From NCBI GenBank assembly GCA_001599355.1, contig BCGQ01000001.1:1739135-1803134 (forward strand): 64,000 nt of DNA, in the 5' to 3' direction. Under the pieces are notes generated by a model that ran no database searches, was not told the origin of the DNA, and was given only the letters and a program-made list of their open reading frames with translations. How positions within the stretch are numbered: position 1 is the stretch's first letter; each line of letters begins with the position of its first letter. This document shows positions 35,953 to 45,620 of the stretch, in pieces. Made by a program: the position numbers and the translations under genes. Source of the DNA: Nakazawaea peltata (taxonomy: Eukaryota; Ascomycota; Pichiomycetes; Alaninales; Pachysolenaceae).

Positions 35953-37563
35953 ATGGTGAAGCCTTTACTGAAGAACAGATTTTGGGGTCTCAGAGGTAAA
36001 AGATTGCATGTCAGTCTTGGTATGTTGGCAGGTGTTGGTTTCCTGCTTTTTGGATATGACCAAGGTGTCATGGGAGGACTTTTGACTCTTCCGGATTTCC
36101 TCGAGACTTTCCCCGAGATCGACGCTGTTAACTACCCTAACAAATCAACCTTACAAGGTTTTGTTGTTGCTGTGTATGAATTGGGATGTTTTGCTGGTCT
36201 GGTGTTTGCAGTTTTGAGGGGTGATTATTTTGGAAGAAGAAAGATGATCTTTTATGGAAGTATTATTATGACTGTTGGTGCTGTCTTGCAATGCACCTCT
36301 TATGGAATCGCTCAGTTGATTGTAGGAAGAATTGTAACAGGATTAGGAAATGGGTTCATCACGTCAACTCTTCCCACTTTGCAATCAGAGTGTGCTAAGC
36401 CTAAGGATAGAGGTAAACTTGTCTTCTTAACTGGTGCTTTAGTTACTGGAGGTGTCGCTCTTTCTTATTGGGTAGATTTTGGATTGTACTTCGCTGGTGG
36501 TGCAGTAGCATGGAGATTCCCTATTGCTTTCCAGATTATTTTGTCTATGATTGTATCCATTTTCATCTTAACATTCCCAGAATCTCCAAGATGGTTAGTC
36601 ATGCAAGATGACCTTGACGAGGCCGCATGTGTATTCGCTGCATTGGATGGACTCGAACCTGAAGATGAAATTGTTCAATTGCAAGTTCAAGAGGTTCTCA
36701 AGACTTTGGAATCAGAAAAAGAGGCTACTGGGGGAAATGTTACTGCAGGATTCAAAGTTATGTTCAAGCAGGATAAGAAGAAAAATTTCCATAGAACAAT
36801 GTTACTGTATTTTGTCCAGGTCATGCAACAATTGAGTGGTATCAATTTGATTACATACTATGCTGCCACTATCTTTGAGGAGTATATTGGTATGAGTCTG
36901 TTAGACTCGAGAATCTTAGCTGCTTGTAATGGTTTAGAATATTTCCTTGCTTCTTTTATTCCCTTCTGGGCTATTGAGAGATTAGGTAGAAGACCTTTAT
37001 TGTTATTTGCAGCCATTGGTCAATGTTGTACTATGGCCATCTTGACAGCTTCAGCTTGGGCATCGCAAAACACCTCCCATTCAAGTCAAACTGGTATCTT
37101 ATCACTGGTAATGTTGTTTGTTTTCAACACCTTCTTCGCTATTGGATTCTTGATGAACCCTTGGCTTTATCCTCCAGAAGTATCTTCTTTGGAAGCCAGA
37201 ACATCTTCTCTGGCTTTATCTACTACTGCTAACTGGATTTTCAACTTCCTCGTTGTTATGATCTCCCCAATTTTAAACACTAAGATCGGTTTTTGGACCT
37301 ACATGCTCTTCTGTATGTTGAATTTATCATTTGTCCCTGTTATTTACTTCTTATATCCAGAAACCAAGGGAAGATCATTGGAAGAAATGGATCTTATTTT
37401 CGAGCAATGCAATGCTTGGAAACCTTGGCAAGTGGTCAAAATCGCCAAAGAGATGCCTTATCATTCGCTGATCTTCAACAACGAATACAAAGAAGAGAGT
37501 TATGTCGAGAACACCAGTGGCTCTCTCAACTTGGAGAAGCCAACAGTTTCGCACGAGAATTGA
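35953..37563 (+). CDS. Stl1-like sugar/polyol transporter, copy 1
   Basis: A 536-residue MFS sugar-porter with 12 membrane segments. Family blocks: LFGYDQGVMGGLL, ELGCFAGLVF, GRIVTGLGNGF, FPESPRWLV, QQLSGINLITYYAAT, ERLGRRPLLL and YPETKGRSLEEMD. The start (FWGLRGKRL) and YELGCFAG block resemble Stl1, the glycerol/proton symporter, more than hexose transporters. It is tandem with a paralogue 563 bp downstream; the two share most membrane segments and the EMDLIFEQ tail. Substrate cannot be told from sequence; other STL1-type porters carry sugars. Confidence 0.82.
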   Translation: MVKPLLKNRFWGLRGKRLHVSLGMLAGVGFLLFGYDQGVMGGLLTLPDFLETFPEIDAVNYPNKSTLQGFVVAVYELGCFAGLVFAVLRGDYFGRRKMIFYGSIIMTVGAVLQCTSYGIAQLIVGRIVTGLGNGFITSTLPTLQSECAKPKDRGKLVFLTGALVTGGVALSYWVDFGLYFAGGAVAWRFPIAFQIILSMIVSIFILTFPESPRWLVMQDDLDEAACVFAALDGLEPEDEIVQLQVQEVLKTLESEKEATGGNVTAGFKVMFKQDKKKNFHRTMLLYFVQVMQQLSGINLITYYAATIFEEYIGMSLLDSRILAACNGLEYFLASFIPFWAIERLGRRPLLLFAAIGQCCTMAILTASAWASQNTSHSSQTGILSLVMLFVFNTFFAIGFLMNPWLYPPEVSSLEARTSSLALSTTANWIFNFLVVMISPILNTKIGFWTYMLFCMLNLSFVPVIYFLYPETKGRSLEEMDLIFEQCNAWKPWQVVKIAKEMPYHSLIFNNEYKEESYVENTSGSLNLEKPTVSHEN

Positions 37564-38126
37564 TTTTTAAGTACACTAATATCTATGCTATGAGTTGTTC
37601 AATCATCTGTAAACATAAATGTCGGTATAAAGTTCAACCTCTACCCCAGGTTGCTCTCCCCACTATTGTAGCAAGTCTTGTGTCAAAACAATACCAGGAA
37701 TTCTTCGGTGCGCAATTACGTCATTTAGCAGAAATAAGCTTTTTCGCTAGTCAGTCGCTAAAGTTTAGCAAGTGATGGCGGGGGTGATGCTGATGAGGAG
37801 GTGACCGGAAGGCAACCAAACGAGGACAGTACCTTTGCTGTATAGGGTTGAACCAAGTTCATATCTAATCGCAATAGAAAGACTCAATCTATTTTGTTTT
37901 TATTTTCTTATATGTAACTGTGACATAGTGCCCGCTTTTTGTGCCGACAAAATAAATATGCACTCCGCACCTTAAACTTGCATAAAGCTCAATTATTGAC
38001 GGAGCAATTGCTTAGAATGTGACATCATAACCCCCGAGAGTCGAGATTCAACAAATATAAAAGGGGAACATATTCATGGAAGTCCCAAATCAAGTCAGAT
38101 CAGTCTTATCAACTAGATCAAACTAA
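37564..38126. other. Intergenic region between the two STL1-like genes
   Basis: A 563-bp gap with a clear TATA box (TATAAAAGG, 38056-38064), 63 bp before the second ATG. Just beyond it AAAGGGG is a stress-element core. No remnant of a third copy was seen. Confidence 0.5.
38056..38064 (+). promoter_or_regulatory. TATA box of second STL1-like gene
   Basis: TATAAAAGG at 63-71 bp upstream of the ATG, in A+T-rich context, followed by GGGG. Strong TATA boxes are typical of regulated yeast genes. Confidence 0.7.
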
Positions 38127-39758
38127 ATGTCTAAAGAAAATCAAAAAATATCTTATTTGGGTGTAAGGGGTACTGCCTTACACAGGGCCATTGCTATAAT
38201 CGCCGGTATGGGGTTTTTACTTTTCGGTTATGACCAAGGAGTCATGGGAAGTTTATTGACTTTGGAAGATTTCCTCGAGACTTTCCCAAAGATTAATGCC
38301 GTTGAAGATGGTAGCAAATCTACTTTACAAGGATTTGTTGTTGCTGTGTATGAGCTTGGATGTTTAACTGGAGCTCTGTTCACCATGTATAAAGGTGATG
38401 ACTTTGGAAGAAAGAAGATGATCTTCTATGGAAGTATTATAATGACTATTGGAGCTATATTGCAATGCACCTCGTTCAGTGTCGAACAATTGGCTATCGC
38501 TAGAGTTGTTACTGGAGTTGGTAACGGGTTCATAACATCTACTATTCCAACTATGCAATCTGAATGTGCCAGACCAGAAGTCAGAGGAAAGTTGGTGATG
38601 ATGTCGGGAGCTCTTATCACCGGTGGTGTTGCTCTTTCTTACTGGATCGATTTTGGTTTCTACTTTGTTGGTGGGCCAGTTGCTTGGAGATTCCCATTAC
38701 TGTTTCAAATGGTATTCTCTATTTTCCTTGCTTGTACTATCATGCTCTTCCCTGAATCTCCTAGATGGTTATTGAAAGTAGGAAGAATTGAGGAAGCAAA
38801 GGAAGTCTTCTCGGCTTTAGAAGATACCGATATTGATGATCCTCTGATTGACAGACAAGTAGAAGAAATTGTTGCAGTTTTGAATGAAGAAGACGAAATT
38901 ATGGGCAAGGCTCAAGGTTTGAGGGTTGTATTCCATAATGGTAAAAAGAAGAATCTCCACAGAACCATATTGGCATATGCTGTTCAATGTTTCCAACAAA
39001 TTAGTGGAATTAATTTGATCACTTATTATGCTGGTACAATTTTCGAATCATATATTGGTATGGATGCCTTCTCTTCGAGAATCCTTGCTGCTTGTAATGG
39101 AACAGAGTATTTCTTAGCTTCATGGATAGCATTCTATACAATTGAGAGATTTGGAAGAAGACCTTTGTTCTTATTCGGTGCTGTTGGTCAAGCAGCATCG
39201 ATGGCTGTCTTATGTGGAACAGCTTGGGGGGCTAACTCCAATAATTCTAATAGTTCTCAATCAGCCATTGCTTGTGCTGTATTCTTATTTGTTTTCAACA
39301 CCTTCTTCAGTATTGGTTTCCTTGGAATGACCTGGTTATTGCCTACTGAATTGACTTCATTGGAAGCAAGATCCGCTTCTACTGCTATCCTGACATGTAG
39401 TAACTGGATGTGGAATTTTGCTGTTGTTATGGTCACCCCTGTTATGTTCGACCACATTGGATGCTACACTTACGCTGTCTTTGCTGTGATCAACTTCTTA
39501 ATGATCCCATTCATCTACCTGTTTGTTCCGGAAACAAAAGGTAGAACTTTGGAAGAAATGGATCTCATATTCGAGCAATCCAATACTAAAACTCCTTGGG
39601 ACGTGGTAAGAATTGCATATGAGATGCCTTACGAGACCCAGGGTTACGATCACTTGTCTCATATGAGACGTCGTACAACAGACAACGAGGACGATAAATC
39701 TTTGGATACCGACAGTTATGAAAAGCCATCGACAACTCATTTTAATCACGCTACTTAA
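38127..39758 (+). CDS. Stl1-like sugar/polyol transporter, copy 2
   Basis: A 543-residue MFS sugar-porter, paralogue of the preceding gene, with the same blocks: LFGYDQGVMGSLL, KSTLQGFVVAVYELGC, ESPRWLLKVGR, QQISGINLITYYAGTIF, ERFGRRPLFLFG and PETKGRTLEEMDLIFEQ. Divergence is concentrated in the central cytosolic loop and the C-terminal tail (MRRRTTDNEDDKSLD), which may give distinct trafficking or regulation. Same strand and spacing indicate a tandem duplication. Substrate is unknown. Confidence 0.82.
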   Translation: MSKENQKISYLGVRGTALHRAIAIIAGMGFLLFGYDQGVMGSLLTLEDFLETFPKINAVEDGSKSTLQGFVVAVYELGCLTGALFTMYKGDDFGRKKMIFYGSIIMTIGAILQCTSFSVEQLAIARVVTGVGNGFITSTIPTMQSECARPEVRGKLVMMSGALITGGVALSYWIDFGFYFVGGPVAWRFPLLFQMVFSIFLACTIMLFPESPRWLLKVGRIEEAKEVFSALEDTDIDDPLIDRQVEEIVAVLNEEDEIMGKAQGLRVVFHNGKKKNLHRTILAYAVQCFQQISGINLITYYAGTIFESYIGMDAFSSRILAACNGTEYFLASWIAFYTIERFGRRPLFLFGAVGQAASMAVLCGTAWGANSNNSNSSQSAIACAVFLFVFNTFFSIGFLGMTWLLPTELTSLEARSASTAILTCSNWMWNFAVVMVTPVMFDHIGCYTYAVFAVINFLMIPFIYLFVPETKGRTLEEMDLIFEQSNTKTPWDVVRIAYEMPYETQGYDHLSHMRRRTTDNEDDKSLDTDSYEKPSTTHFNHAT

Positions 39759-39797
39759 TTTTAGTTCACATAATACAATTAATTTATACTTTATATT

Positions 39798-41102
39798 CTA
39801 CCTATAAGTAGGCTTTACTCCCCTGATATTAGAATGTCCAATAGCATTAGGATTAGGTCTTCTTCTCTTTCTTACCAACTTCTTGATTTCCGGAGGTTGG
39901 TTGTTCTGCATTCCAGGTATATAATTCAAATTTTGAGTGATGACCTCTTCTTCGACAATAATTGTGTCCTTCAATACATCCTGGATATATTCTGCGGTAT
40001 CATAAATGAATCTCTTGTGTTTTCTGATATCTTTGCGTAATTCTTGTTCTTTCAATCTTTGAGTGATTCTCAATTGCTTGGTCTCCAGTTCGATCTTCAG
40101 TTTTTCCAGAGCTTCTGCTTTCAAACGTTCCTCTTCCTCTTTCAGTTTCAGTTTCTCGGCTTCAGAAGCGGAAGAAACAGCATTAGAAGAATTCTCTTCC
40201 TTTATTACATTTCCAGCCTCATCTACCAGAGTCTGTTCAGGAATTACAGATAACGGCAGATTCCCCACACCACCCGACAGCAGAGAAGGAGGAACAGAGA
40301 ATTGATCTGGAGGCAGTAACAGCAGTAATTTCAGTTTCTCCAGCTCTTCTGCTTTCTTTCTTAAGGCCTCCTGTGCCTGCTTCAGTTCTTCAATCAAAAA
40401 TTCCTCATCCAACAAAACAGAATTCCCTTTAACATTCGATTTCAAACTAGCCTGTAGATTATTGGTGAAACTATTGCCAGATCTGTCATTGTAATACTGT
40501 TGCCATTGGAAGTTTCTAATCTTACGCTTATTGTTCAATAACTGGTTCAAAATGACGGCACCATGAGAATTCTCGATATCCCTCAACTTCAGAGGATCCT
40601 TCTGAAGATTATTGATCGTATATAATGCCTCATTCTCATCAAAATAAGGTAACCCATTTATCAGTCTCACCTTCACTTGAGAATCCTTGTTTTTCACTGG
40701 TAACTGCAACAACTTTGAACTCATATCATTAAGAGTCTTGAAAGAAGTCGTTGGAGCATCAAGTCCAGTACTCAGTAATAACCCATCCAACATAGTCTTC
40801 TTATGATGGATAACACCTGTAGGTCTGTTGGCAAAGTCCTCATAATTTGGGGTTTTACTTCCGATCAATTGGACCAACTGCATTCCCGCATTCTTATTGA
40901 TACCTTGACCCATGAAAATTTGGGCCGAAGACGACGAAAACTCCTTAGTATAGTCATTTGGGCATATCGAGTCCAGATATTCTTCCAGTGTTACTGAAGG
41001 GATGTATAATTTTGGGGGACCTTGTAAGTTGACGGAGAAAAATTTACCCAATTCGTTGAGCGACTGGTTCAAGTTGGTCTCCTCGTCTATGTTAGAAGAC
41101 AT
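39798..41102 (-). CDS. Unassigned coiled-coil protein
   Basis: A 434-residue protein that I do not recognise. The N-terminal half (LYIPSVTLEEYLDSICPND, IFMGQGINKNAGMQL) looks folded. From about residue 215 to 375 it is a highly charged helical segment, probably coiled coil (EELKQAQEALRKKAEELEK, EKLKLKEEEERLKAEALEK). The C-terminus is basic and Arg/Pro-rich (KLVRKRRRPNPNAIGHSN), nuclear-signal-like. Several apparent Leu runs here are CTG and so read Ala. It may be a nuclear scaffold subunit; this is a guess. It is divergent from the next gene across 242 bp. Confidence 0.7.
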   Translation of the reverse strand: MSSNIDEETNLNQSLNELGKFFSVNLQGPPKLYIPSVTLEEYLDSICPNDYTKEFSSSSAQIFMGQGINKNAGMQLVQLIGSKTPNYEDFANRPTGVIHHKKTMLDGLLLSTGLDAPTTSFKTLNDMSSKLLQLPVKNKDSQVKVRLINGLPYFDENEALYTINNLQKDPLKLRDIENSHGAVILNQLLNNKRKIRNFQWQQYYNDRSGNSFTNNLQASLKSNVKGNSVLLDEEFLIEELKQAQEALRKKAEELEKLKLLLLLPPDQFSVPPSLLSGGVGNLPLSVIPEQTLVDEAGNVIKEENSSNAVSSASEAEKLKLKEEEERLKAEALEKLKIELETKQLRITQRLKEQELRKDIRKHKRFIYDTAEYIQDVLKDTIIVEEEVITQNLNYIPGMQNNQPPEIKKLVRKRRRPNPNAIGHSNIRGVKPTYR

Positions 41103-41160
41103 ATTGATAAGTTCTCAACGTTAAGAGTCCTTGTCTAAGCTTCGTCTTAGCATCAATTAA

Positions 41161-41183
41161 GCGCCAGCCTTCGCGCCAGCCTT
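41161..41183 (+). repeat. Direct repeat GCGCCAGCCTT x2 in a divergent promoter
   Basis: Two copies, 41161-41171 and 41173-41183, separated by one base and flanked by TTAA on both sides. GCGCCA-type elements resemble E2F/MBF-like sites, but the role is not known. Confidence 0.6.
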
Positions 41184-41344
41184 AATTTTTAGTTGAATTT
41201 GAGCATATTGAGTAGAAATACACGACCATTTGAGTTGATTTCCCTATTTGGAATGTTCAACTCAGATTCCTTAACTGGAAATTAATTAAATATGAGCAAA
41301 CGCGCTAAGATCAAATTTGAGGGCTTTTTAGTAGGCGTTTGGAG

Positions 41345-42496
41345 ATGGAAGAGCTAAAAAGATCAGATAAAATGGATGAAATACCTGCAAAAGTCGAGGA
41401 GCGTGTAGACCAGACACAGGTTCTGGAACCTGCTGCCGCTCAACCTCTGACTCCATTGAAATCAAGAGCAATGATAGGCCTTGATGAACAACAAATCATC
41501 TCATCGAAAAGAGCGCTGGCTCAAGTGACCAGATTTATTAAGAAAGTGAGATTCCACCCTACTAATATGACGTTTGATTTGGTGTTTGTGCGACTCTTAT
41601 TGAAACACCGTCCTTATACTTTAAGAAGGAGAAGTTTGAAGAAGAAACTGTGGGTTGCTATCATTGAAGAATTCAATGATTTTGCCGCTACTAAGAGATG
41701 TTTCCCAGTTACGGTGAAACCTATGAAACAAAGATTTGCTCGGTTGGTCGATAAGGCACGAGAAATGGCACTTCCCGAGTCTCCAGATCTGTGTGGGTTG
41801 ACGGAGGAAGAATTGGACGAATTGCGTGAATCGTTGGCTGCATTGAGTGAGGACGTGACTGTAAATACTTATAGACCACCTAAACCTGCACCTAAGCCTG
41901 AGGGTGAGGGATTTCAAAATGTACAACATCCATATTCAGACTCCGAATTTGATTATGAGGATGACGATGATGAAGAAATTGAGGGACATCAGCATGTATA
42001 TGAAGACGAATTTGAGTATGAAGATGATAGACTAAATAGTTATAGAAATGAGAATCATCATAATGGGAGAAATGTCGCTAGACACGAGGATTTCTTCAGC
42101 TCAGCAAGCGATAGAGATGAAGATTTTGCAAGACCACCGTCTAATACTAAATACTATAAGAGGGAACATAGCCCTGAATATTATGAACCCCCAAGGAAGA
42201 AACAACAAAAGAAAGTTGTATCGAAGGACACAGATGATTCTCTTCCGGCATTTTTGAATGGCTTACAGAAGGTCTTGGTCAATGTAGAAAAGAAGAGAAT
42301 CCCACATATTATTGCCCAATATCCAGGAGCTGGTCAAAATGGATCCCCATCAACTTCCTTTGTCGGTGGAGATGATCATCTCGATGAAGTGATGCAAAAA
42401 TTCGACAACCTCCAGAAAGACGTCGACAATATCAAGTATTCACTTGCTGGGATCAACGTCAAACTCAATAAGATCATGGATCTCATCAATGCATAA
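41345..42496 (+). CDS. Unassigned nuclear-type protein with helical DNA-binding-like domain
   Basis: A 383-residue protein (ATG 41345; the upstream in-frame start is TTG). Residues ~65-150 are basic and helical (RFIKKVRFHPTNMTFDL, YTLRRRSLKKKLWVAIIEEF, KPMKQRFARLVDKAREMA), in the style of a MADF or Myb/SANT-like domain. A long acidic region follows (SEFDYEDDDDEEIEGH), then a basic cluster (PPRKKQQKKVV) and a C-terminal coiled coil (MQKFDNLQKDVDNIKYSL). The layout suggests a transcription or telomere factor. I cannot name a family. Confidence 0.65.
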   Translation: MEELKRSDKMDEIPAKVEERVDQTQVLEPAAAQPLTPLKSRAMIGLDEQQIISSKRALAQVTRFIKKVRFHPTNMTFDLVFVRLLLKHRPYTLRRRSLKKKLWVAIIEEFNDFAATKRCFPVTVKPMKQRFARLVDKAREMALPESPDLCGLTEEELDELRESLAALSEDVTVNTYRPPKPAPKPEGEGFQNVQHPYSDSEFDYEDDDDEEIEGHQHVYEDEFEYEDDRLNSYRNENHHNGRNVARHEDFFSSASDRDEDFARPPSNTKYYKREHSPEYYEPPRKKQQKKVVSKDTDDSLPAFLNGLQKVLVNVEKKRIPHIIAQYPGAGQNGSPSTSFVGGDDHLDEVMQKFDNLQKDVDNIKYSLAGINVKLNKIMDLINA

Positions 42497-42518
42497 GTAT
42501 ATAAGACTCGAGTATATA

Positions 42519-43674
42519 TTAAAGATTATTAAGTATATAAGTTTTTGACTTAACGTCAGCTTCCGGAGTGTAGGGATGTTCCTCGAAGTAAGACTTGCAT
42601 TCGATTAAAGCCTTCTCAAGATCTGCCAAACTCAGGTCACTGATTTGGTAGTGTAATGTGATTCTATTCCCCATCACATTACAGTTATGACGGGCACAAA
42701 TCTCTGTGAATTTATTACCTTCCCAATGAAGAGCCTTGAAATTCAACCAAACAAAATTGGTATGAGCAGGAATCTCCAATGGGAGCTCATTCTCTTCACA
42801 GAACAGCAGTAATTTTGAGGCCAATTGGTTACCTCTCAGTAATTTAGGACGATTTTGGTCAATTGCAATCGAGGCCATTCTTGCCAAGAAACCCGATTGT
42901 CTGATACCTCCTCCATTCTGTTTTTTGAAATGATTCAGTTTCTTCAAGAATTCCACTGGACCCACTAAAACTGATCCAATTGGAGCTCCAAGAGATTTAG
43001 AAAGACATAAAGAGACTGTGTCAAAATAACTACAGTACTCATCCATTGGGATCCCAGTAGCAGCAGAGGCATTCCATAATCTGGCACCATCAAGATGTAA
43101 TTTCAAGCCCTTCTTCTTGCACCATTTCGAAATACGAGCAATCTCTTCCAACGGATATAACAACCCTTGATTAGTGAGTTCTAAAGAGACCACTTTGGTA
43201 GGAGCCACATGAATGTCACCATCGTCGTCGATCAAATTCTCAACGATATCTTCGAGTGTCATGTAAATACCATTGGCCGGCTTGACAGGACTGACCATCA
43301 GTTGTGATAATGTAGCCAATCCACCAGCCTCATCAATATAAATATGTGATCTATAGTCGCATAAGATAGTGTGAGGAGGTTGTAAAAGGTGGGTTCTCAT
43401 GGCGATTTGATTAGATAATGTACCACTAACACAGAATAAACCGGCTTCTTTACCGGCGATCAGAGCCACTTTCTTCTCCAAGGCAATTGTGTCTTCATCT
43501 TCATTGTATACCGAGTCTCCAAGAGTTGAGGCCACAGCTACTTCTAACATCTCTTTAGAAGGGACGGTAAAAGTGTCACCTGAATGGTTAGTACTGCCGG
43601 CGGGAACTCAACCAGTAATGATACTTACTTCTGAACTCATTGTGAGCTCTTTCATATTGGTTGATAGTACTCAT
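42519..43674 (-). CDS. GLY1: Threonine aldolase, spliced (exons 43629-43674 and 42519-43579)
   Basis: PLP-dependent low-specificity L-threonine aldolase, splitting threonine to glycine and acetaldehyde; the main glycine source in yeast. Exon 1 (46 nt) encodes MSTINQYERAHNEFR plus one base. A 49-bp intron (43580-43628; GTAAGT, TACTAAC) separates it from exon 2, restoring the FRSDTFT motif. The joined protein has 368 residues. Further motifs: GDSVYNEDEDT, CVSGTLSNQIA, HLDGARLWNA, the PLP lysine region SLCLSKSLGAPIGS, and GGGIRQSG. Two CTG codons at 42804-42809 align to LAHELAEYC in S. cerevisiae Gly1, where the first is Ala. Confidence 0.96.
43580..43628 (-). other. GLY1 intron, 49 bp
   Basis: GTAAGT donor at 43628 downward, TACTAAC, and a CAG acceptor 7 nt after the branch motif. 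Its removal completes the codon AGT (Ser) of FRSDTF, so the boundaries are well fixed. Confidence 0.94.
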
Positions 43675-44054
43675 ATAGTTAATTGAGTCGGTAGAATCTA
43701 CTGAACAAATATAGACGAGTAGATATGACGAGTAAATTTATGAATAGTTAGATCGCCCAGAAGATTTTTAGTGTATAAACTGCAGCGCAATGAGTCAGAG
43801 GAATTCTGGAGGGGTTAGGCCAAAGGGTTGGAGGGGTTAGGCAGGTGCTCTGCCGGTACTCAGCAGAAGCCGCGCAATGCCCTGGCACAAAACCGTTGCG
43901 CAGACCCGTCCCACAGATCCACACAGCTTGGCCGTTCGCTAAACCATCCCAGCCTGGTGTCACGATGTTAATTCCTGCTTATGCGCACAACCCCACAAAC
44001 TCTTCACCCCCCAAATCTCCACTACAAAAGATCTAAAAGTTCATATCGATTTAT
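43675..44054. other. G+C-rich, structured region upstream of GLY1
   Basis: A 380-bp gap with a visibly G+C-richer core (43790-43980) than its surroundings. It has a 14-bp direct repeat TGGAGGGGTTAGGC (43807 and 43829) and a GCGCAA/TTGCGC inverted repeat (43872-43877, 43896-43901). Overlapping open frames on both strands (71 and 63 codons) match nothing I know. It could be the GLY1 promoter or an unrecognised structured RNA gene. Confidence 0.4.
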
Positions 44055-45620
44055 CTAAAACGTCAAGTATAAAGAACACATCAAACTTGGTCCAGTTGCA
44101 ATCCCCAACCAAAATATAACATTCCCCAATACTTTTCTATCTTTAAAAAATTTTGTTCTTGAAATCAATGCCAAAGGCAACTGGCACATCTGTAAAAATA
44201 ATAAATAACCCCTAAGCTTACCAAAGATGACAAACATGACTAATTCATGGACCACACTACTTAAAAAGAAGGTGAAAAAAGTGGCATGCAATTTGGAAAG
44301 ACGAAGCACACTGATACTTGAATGGTAAACATGTCTCAAAAGGAACTTATGAACTGGAATATTCCAGATTCTGGCAAATTCATCCCAAGAAACACAATTC
44401 CACCAATCTCCATAGAAATTACGGTCACCAAATCTGGATAATTCGGCAATTGCGTTCAAAATCAATTCCCAAATTAAATACCATACAAAGAGATAGAGAC
44501 ATAAGAATGGAGGCATCAAATCAATGAGTAACAAAGGATAATTCCATAATCTCTGAGCCAAAGGCAACTCTCTTAAAGCAACCAGTCGGTAATACAAGGG
44601 GAAGATATGTTTTTGAGCAGTGATCACCATAAGAGTGATTATCCCCATAATTCCACATACTTTTGAGAAGACATATCTCCATCTGATTCTTTCAGTTCTT
44701 GGATAAGACACTTCATACACCACAGTAGGGAACATAGTATACTCGAAGAAGTTTTTGACCCCGATATTTTGTGGGAATTTTGCTTTCTTCAATTCAGTTT
44801 GATGAATTTCAAATTCACAGAATTTGATACTTTCTTGAAGAAGATGAGTAGTCTCATTATCAAAACCATCCTTCTCATACTTAGCCAAGTATTTCTTCGA
44901 TAATTGTAATTCATCGAGGATTTTCCAGAAATATCCATTATAAAAAGCATACGAATGTACTTTCATCAACATGACAAGAGAATGCAAACAAATAAATACC
45001 TTTCCAACCCATGGATAGTTCTGATACTCAGAAAACCAAAGATAAAAGAGCAAGATCGAGAATTCCATAATGGCCTGCACAATCCATCCTGTCTTGCTCC
45101 AATTGATAACCCTATATTTAACCAACAACTGAAGTCCCAAAGTGAGATACATCGATAAATACATCAGCAAATCTGTGAGTCCAACTTTCCATAAATCCCT
45201 CTTGAGAATACGTACAATTGGCCATTCAAACAGTGAACCATGTTCCAAATAAAAGTGGATCAATGTATCAAAGAAGATAACCGCTACCGTAATCCATGCT
45301 AAGATATAGAATCCGAAATAATCAGTAGTTAACATATTCTCATGCTCGAAAAGAGACTGAGACGACTCGAATTTGACATCCGAGAACCGTGATCTGAGGC
45401 TACCATCCTTTGAGTATCTCAATTTCTTATTATGTGAAGGCTTATAGTTCTTCTCGGGCGCCACCAATCTCCCCTTCTTAACCGCCGTTACATCTTGAGA
45501 TGAGCTCTCGTATTCAGAATTCTCGAACAAACTCCTTCTATCGTTAGCATTGATCTTTTTAATTTTGGCCACATTGGCCTCCGTGTTGCTTCTCTCTCTT
45601 AACAGCCCGATCAGTTCCAT
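44055..45620 (-). CDS. Sterol O-acyltransferase, Are1/Are2
   Basis: A 521-residue ER membrane MBOAT enzyme that esterifies ergosterol for lipid droplets. The N-terminal ~90 residues are hydrophilic and Ser/Lys-rich, followed by about nine membrane segments. Motifs: DTLIHFYLEHGSLFEWP, MKVHSYAFYNGY, the acyltransferase FYGDWWNCVSWDEFARIWN, and the active-site His in SSVVHELVMFVIFG. Most non-Saccharomyces yeasts have a single ARE gene, so ARE2 is the usual name, but I cannot prove orthology. Confidence 0.93.
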   Translation of the reverse strand: MELIGLLRERSNTEANVAKIKKINANDRRSLFENSEYESSSQDVTAVKKGRLVAPEKNYKPSHNKKLRYSKDGSLRSRFSDVKFESSQSLFEHENMLTTDYFGFYILAWITVAVIFFDTLIHFYLEHGSLFEWPIVRILKRDLWKVGLTDLLMYLSMYLTLGLQLLVKYRVINWSKTGWIVQAIMEFSILLFYLWFSEYQNYPWVGKVFICLHSLVMLMKVHSYAFYNGYFWKILDELQLSKKYLAKYEKDGFDNETTHLLQESIKFCEFEIHQTELKKAKFPQNIGVKNFFEYTMFPTVVYEVSYPRTERIRWRYVFSKVCGIMGIITLMVITAQKHIFPLYYRLVALRELPLAQRLWNYPLLLIDLMPPFLCLYLFVWYLIWELILNAIAELSRFGDRNFYGDWWNCVSWDEFARIWNIPVHKFLLRHVYHSSISVLRLSKLHATFFTFFLSSVVHELVMFVIFGKLRGYLLFLQMCQLPLALISRTKFFKDRKVLGNVIFWLGIATGPSLMCSLYLTF

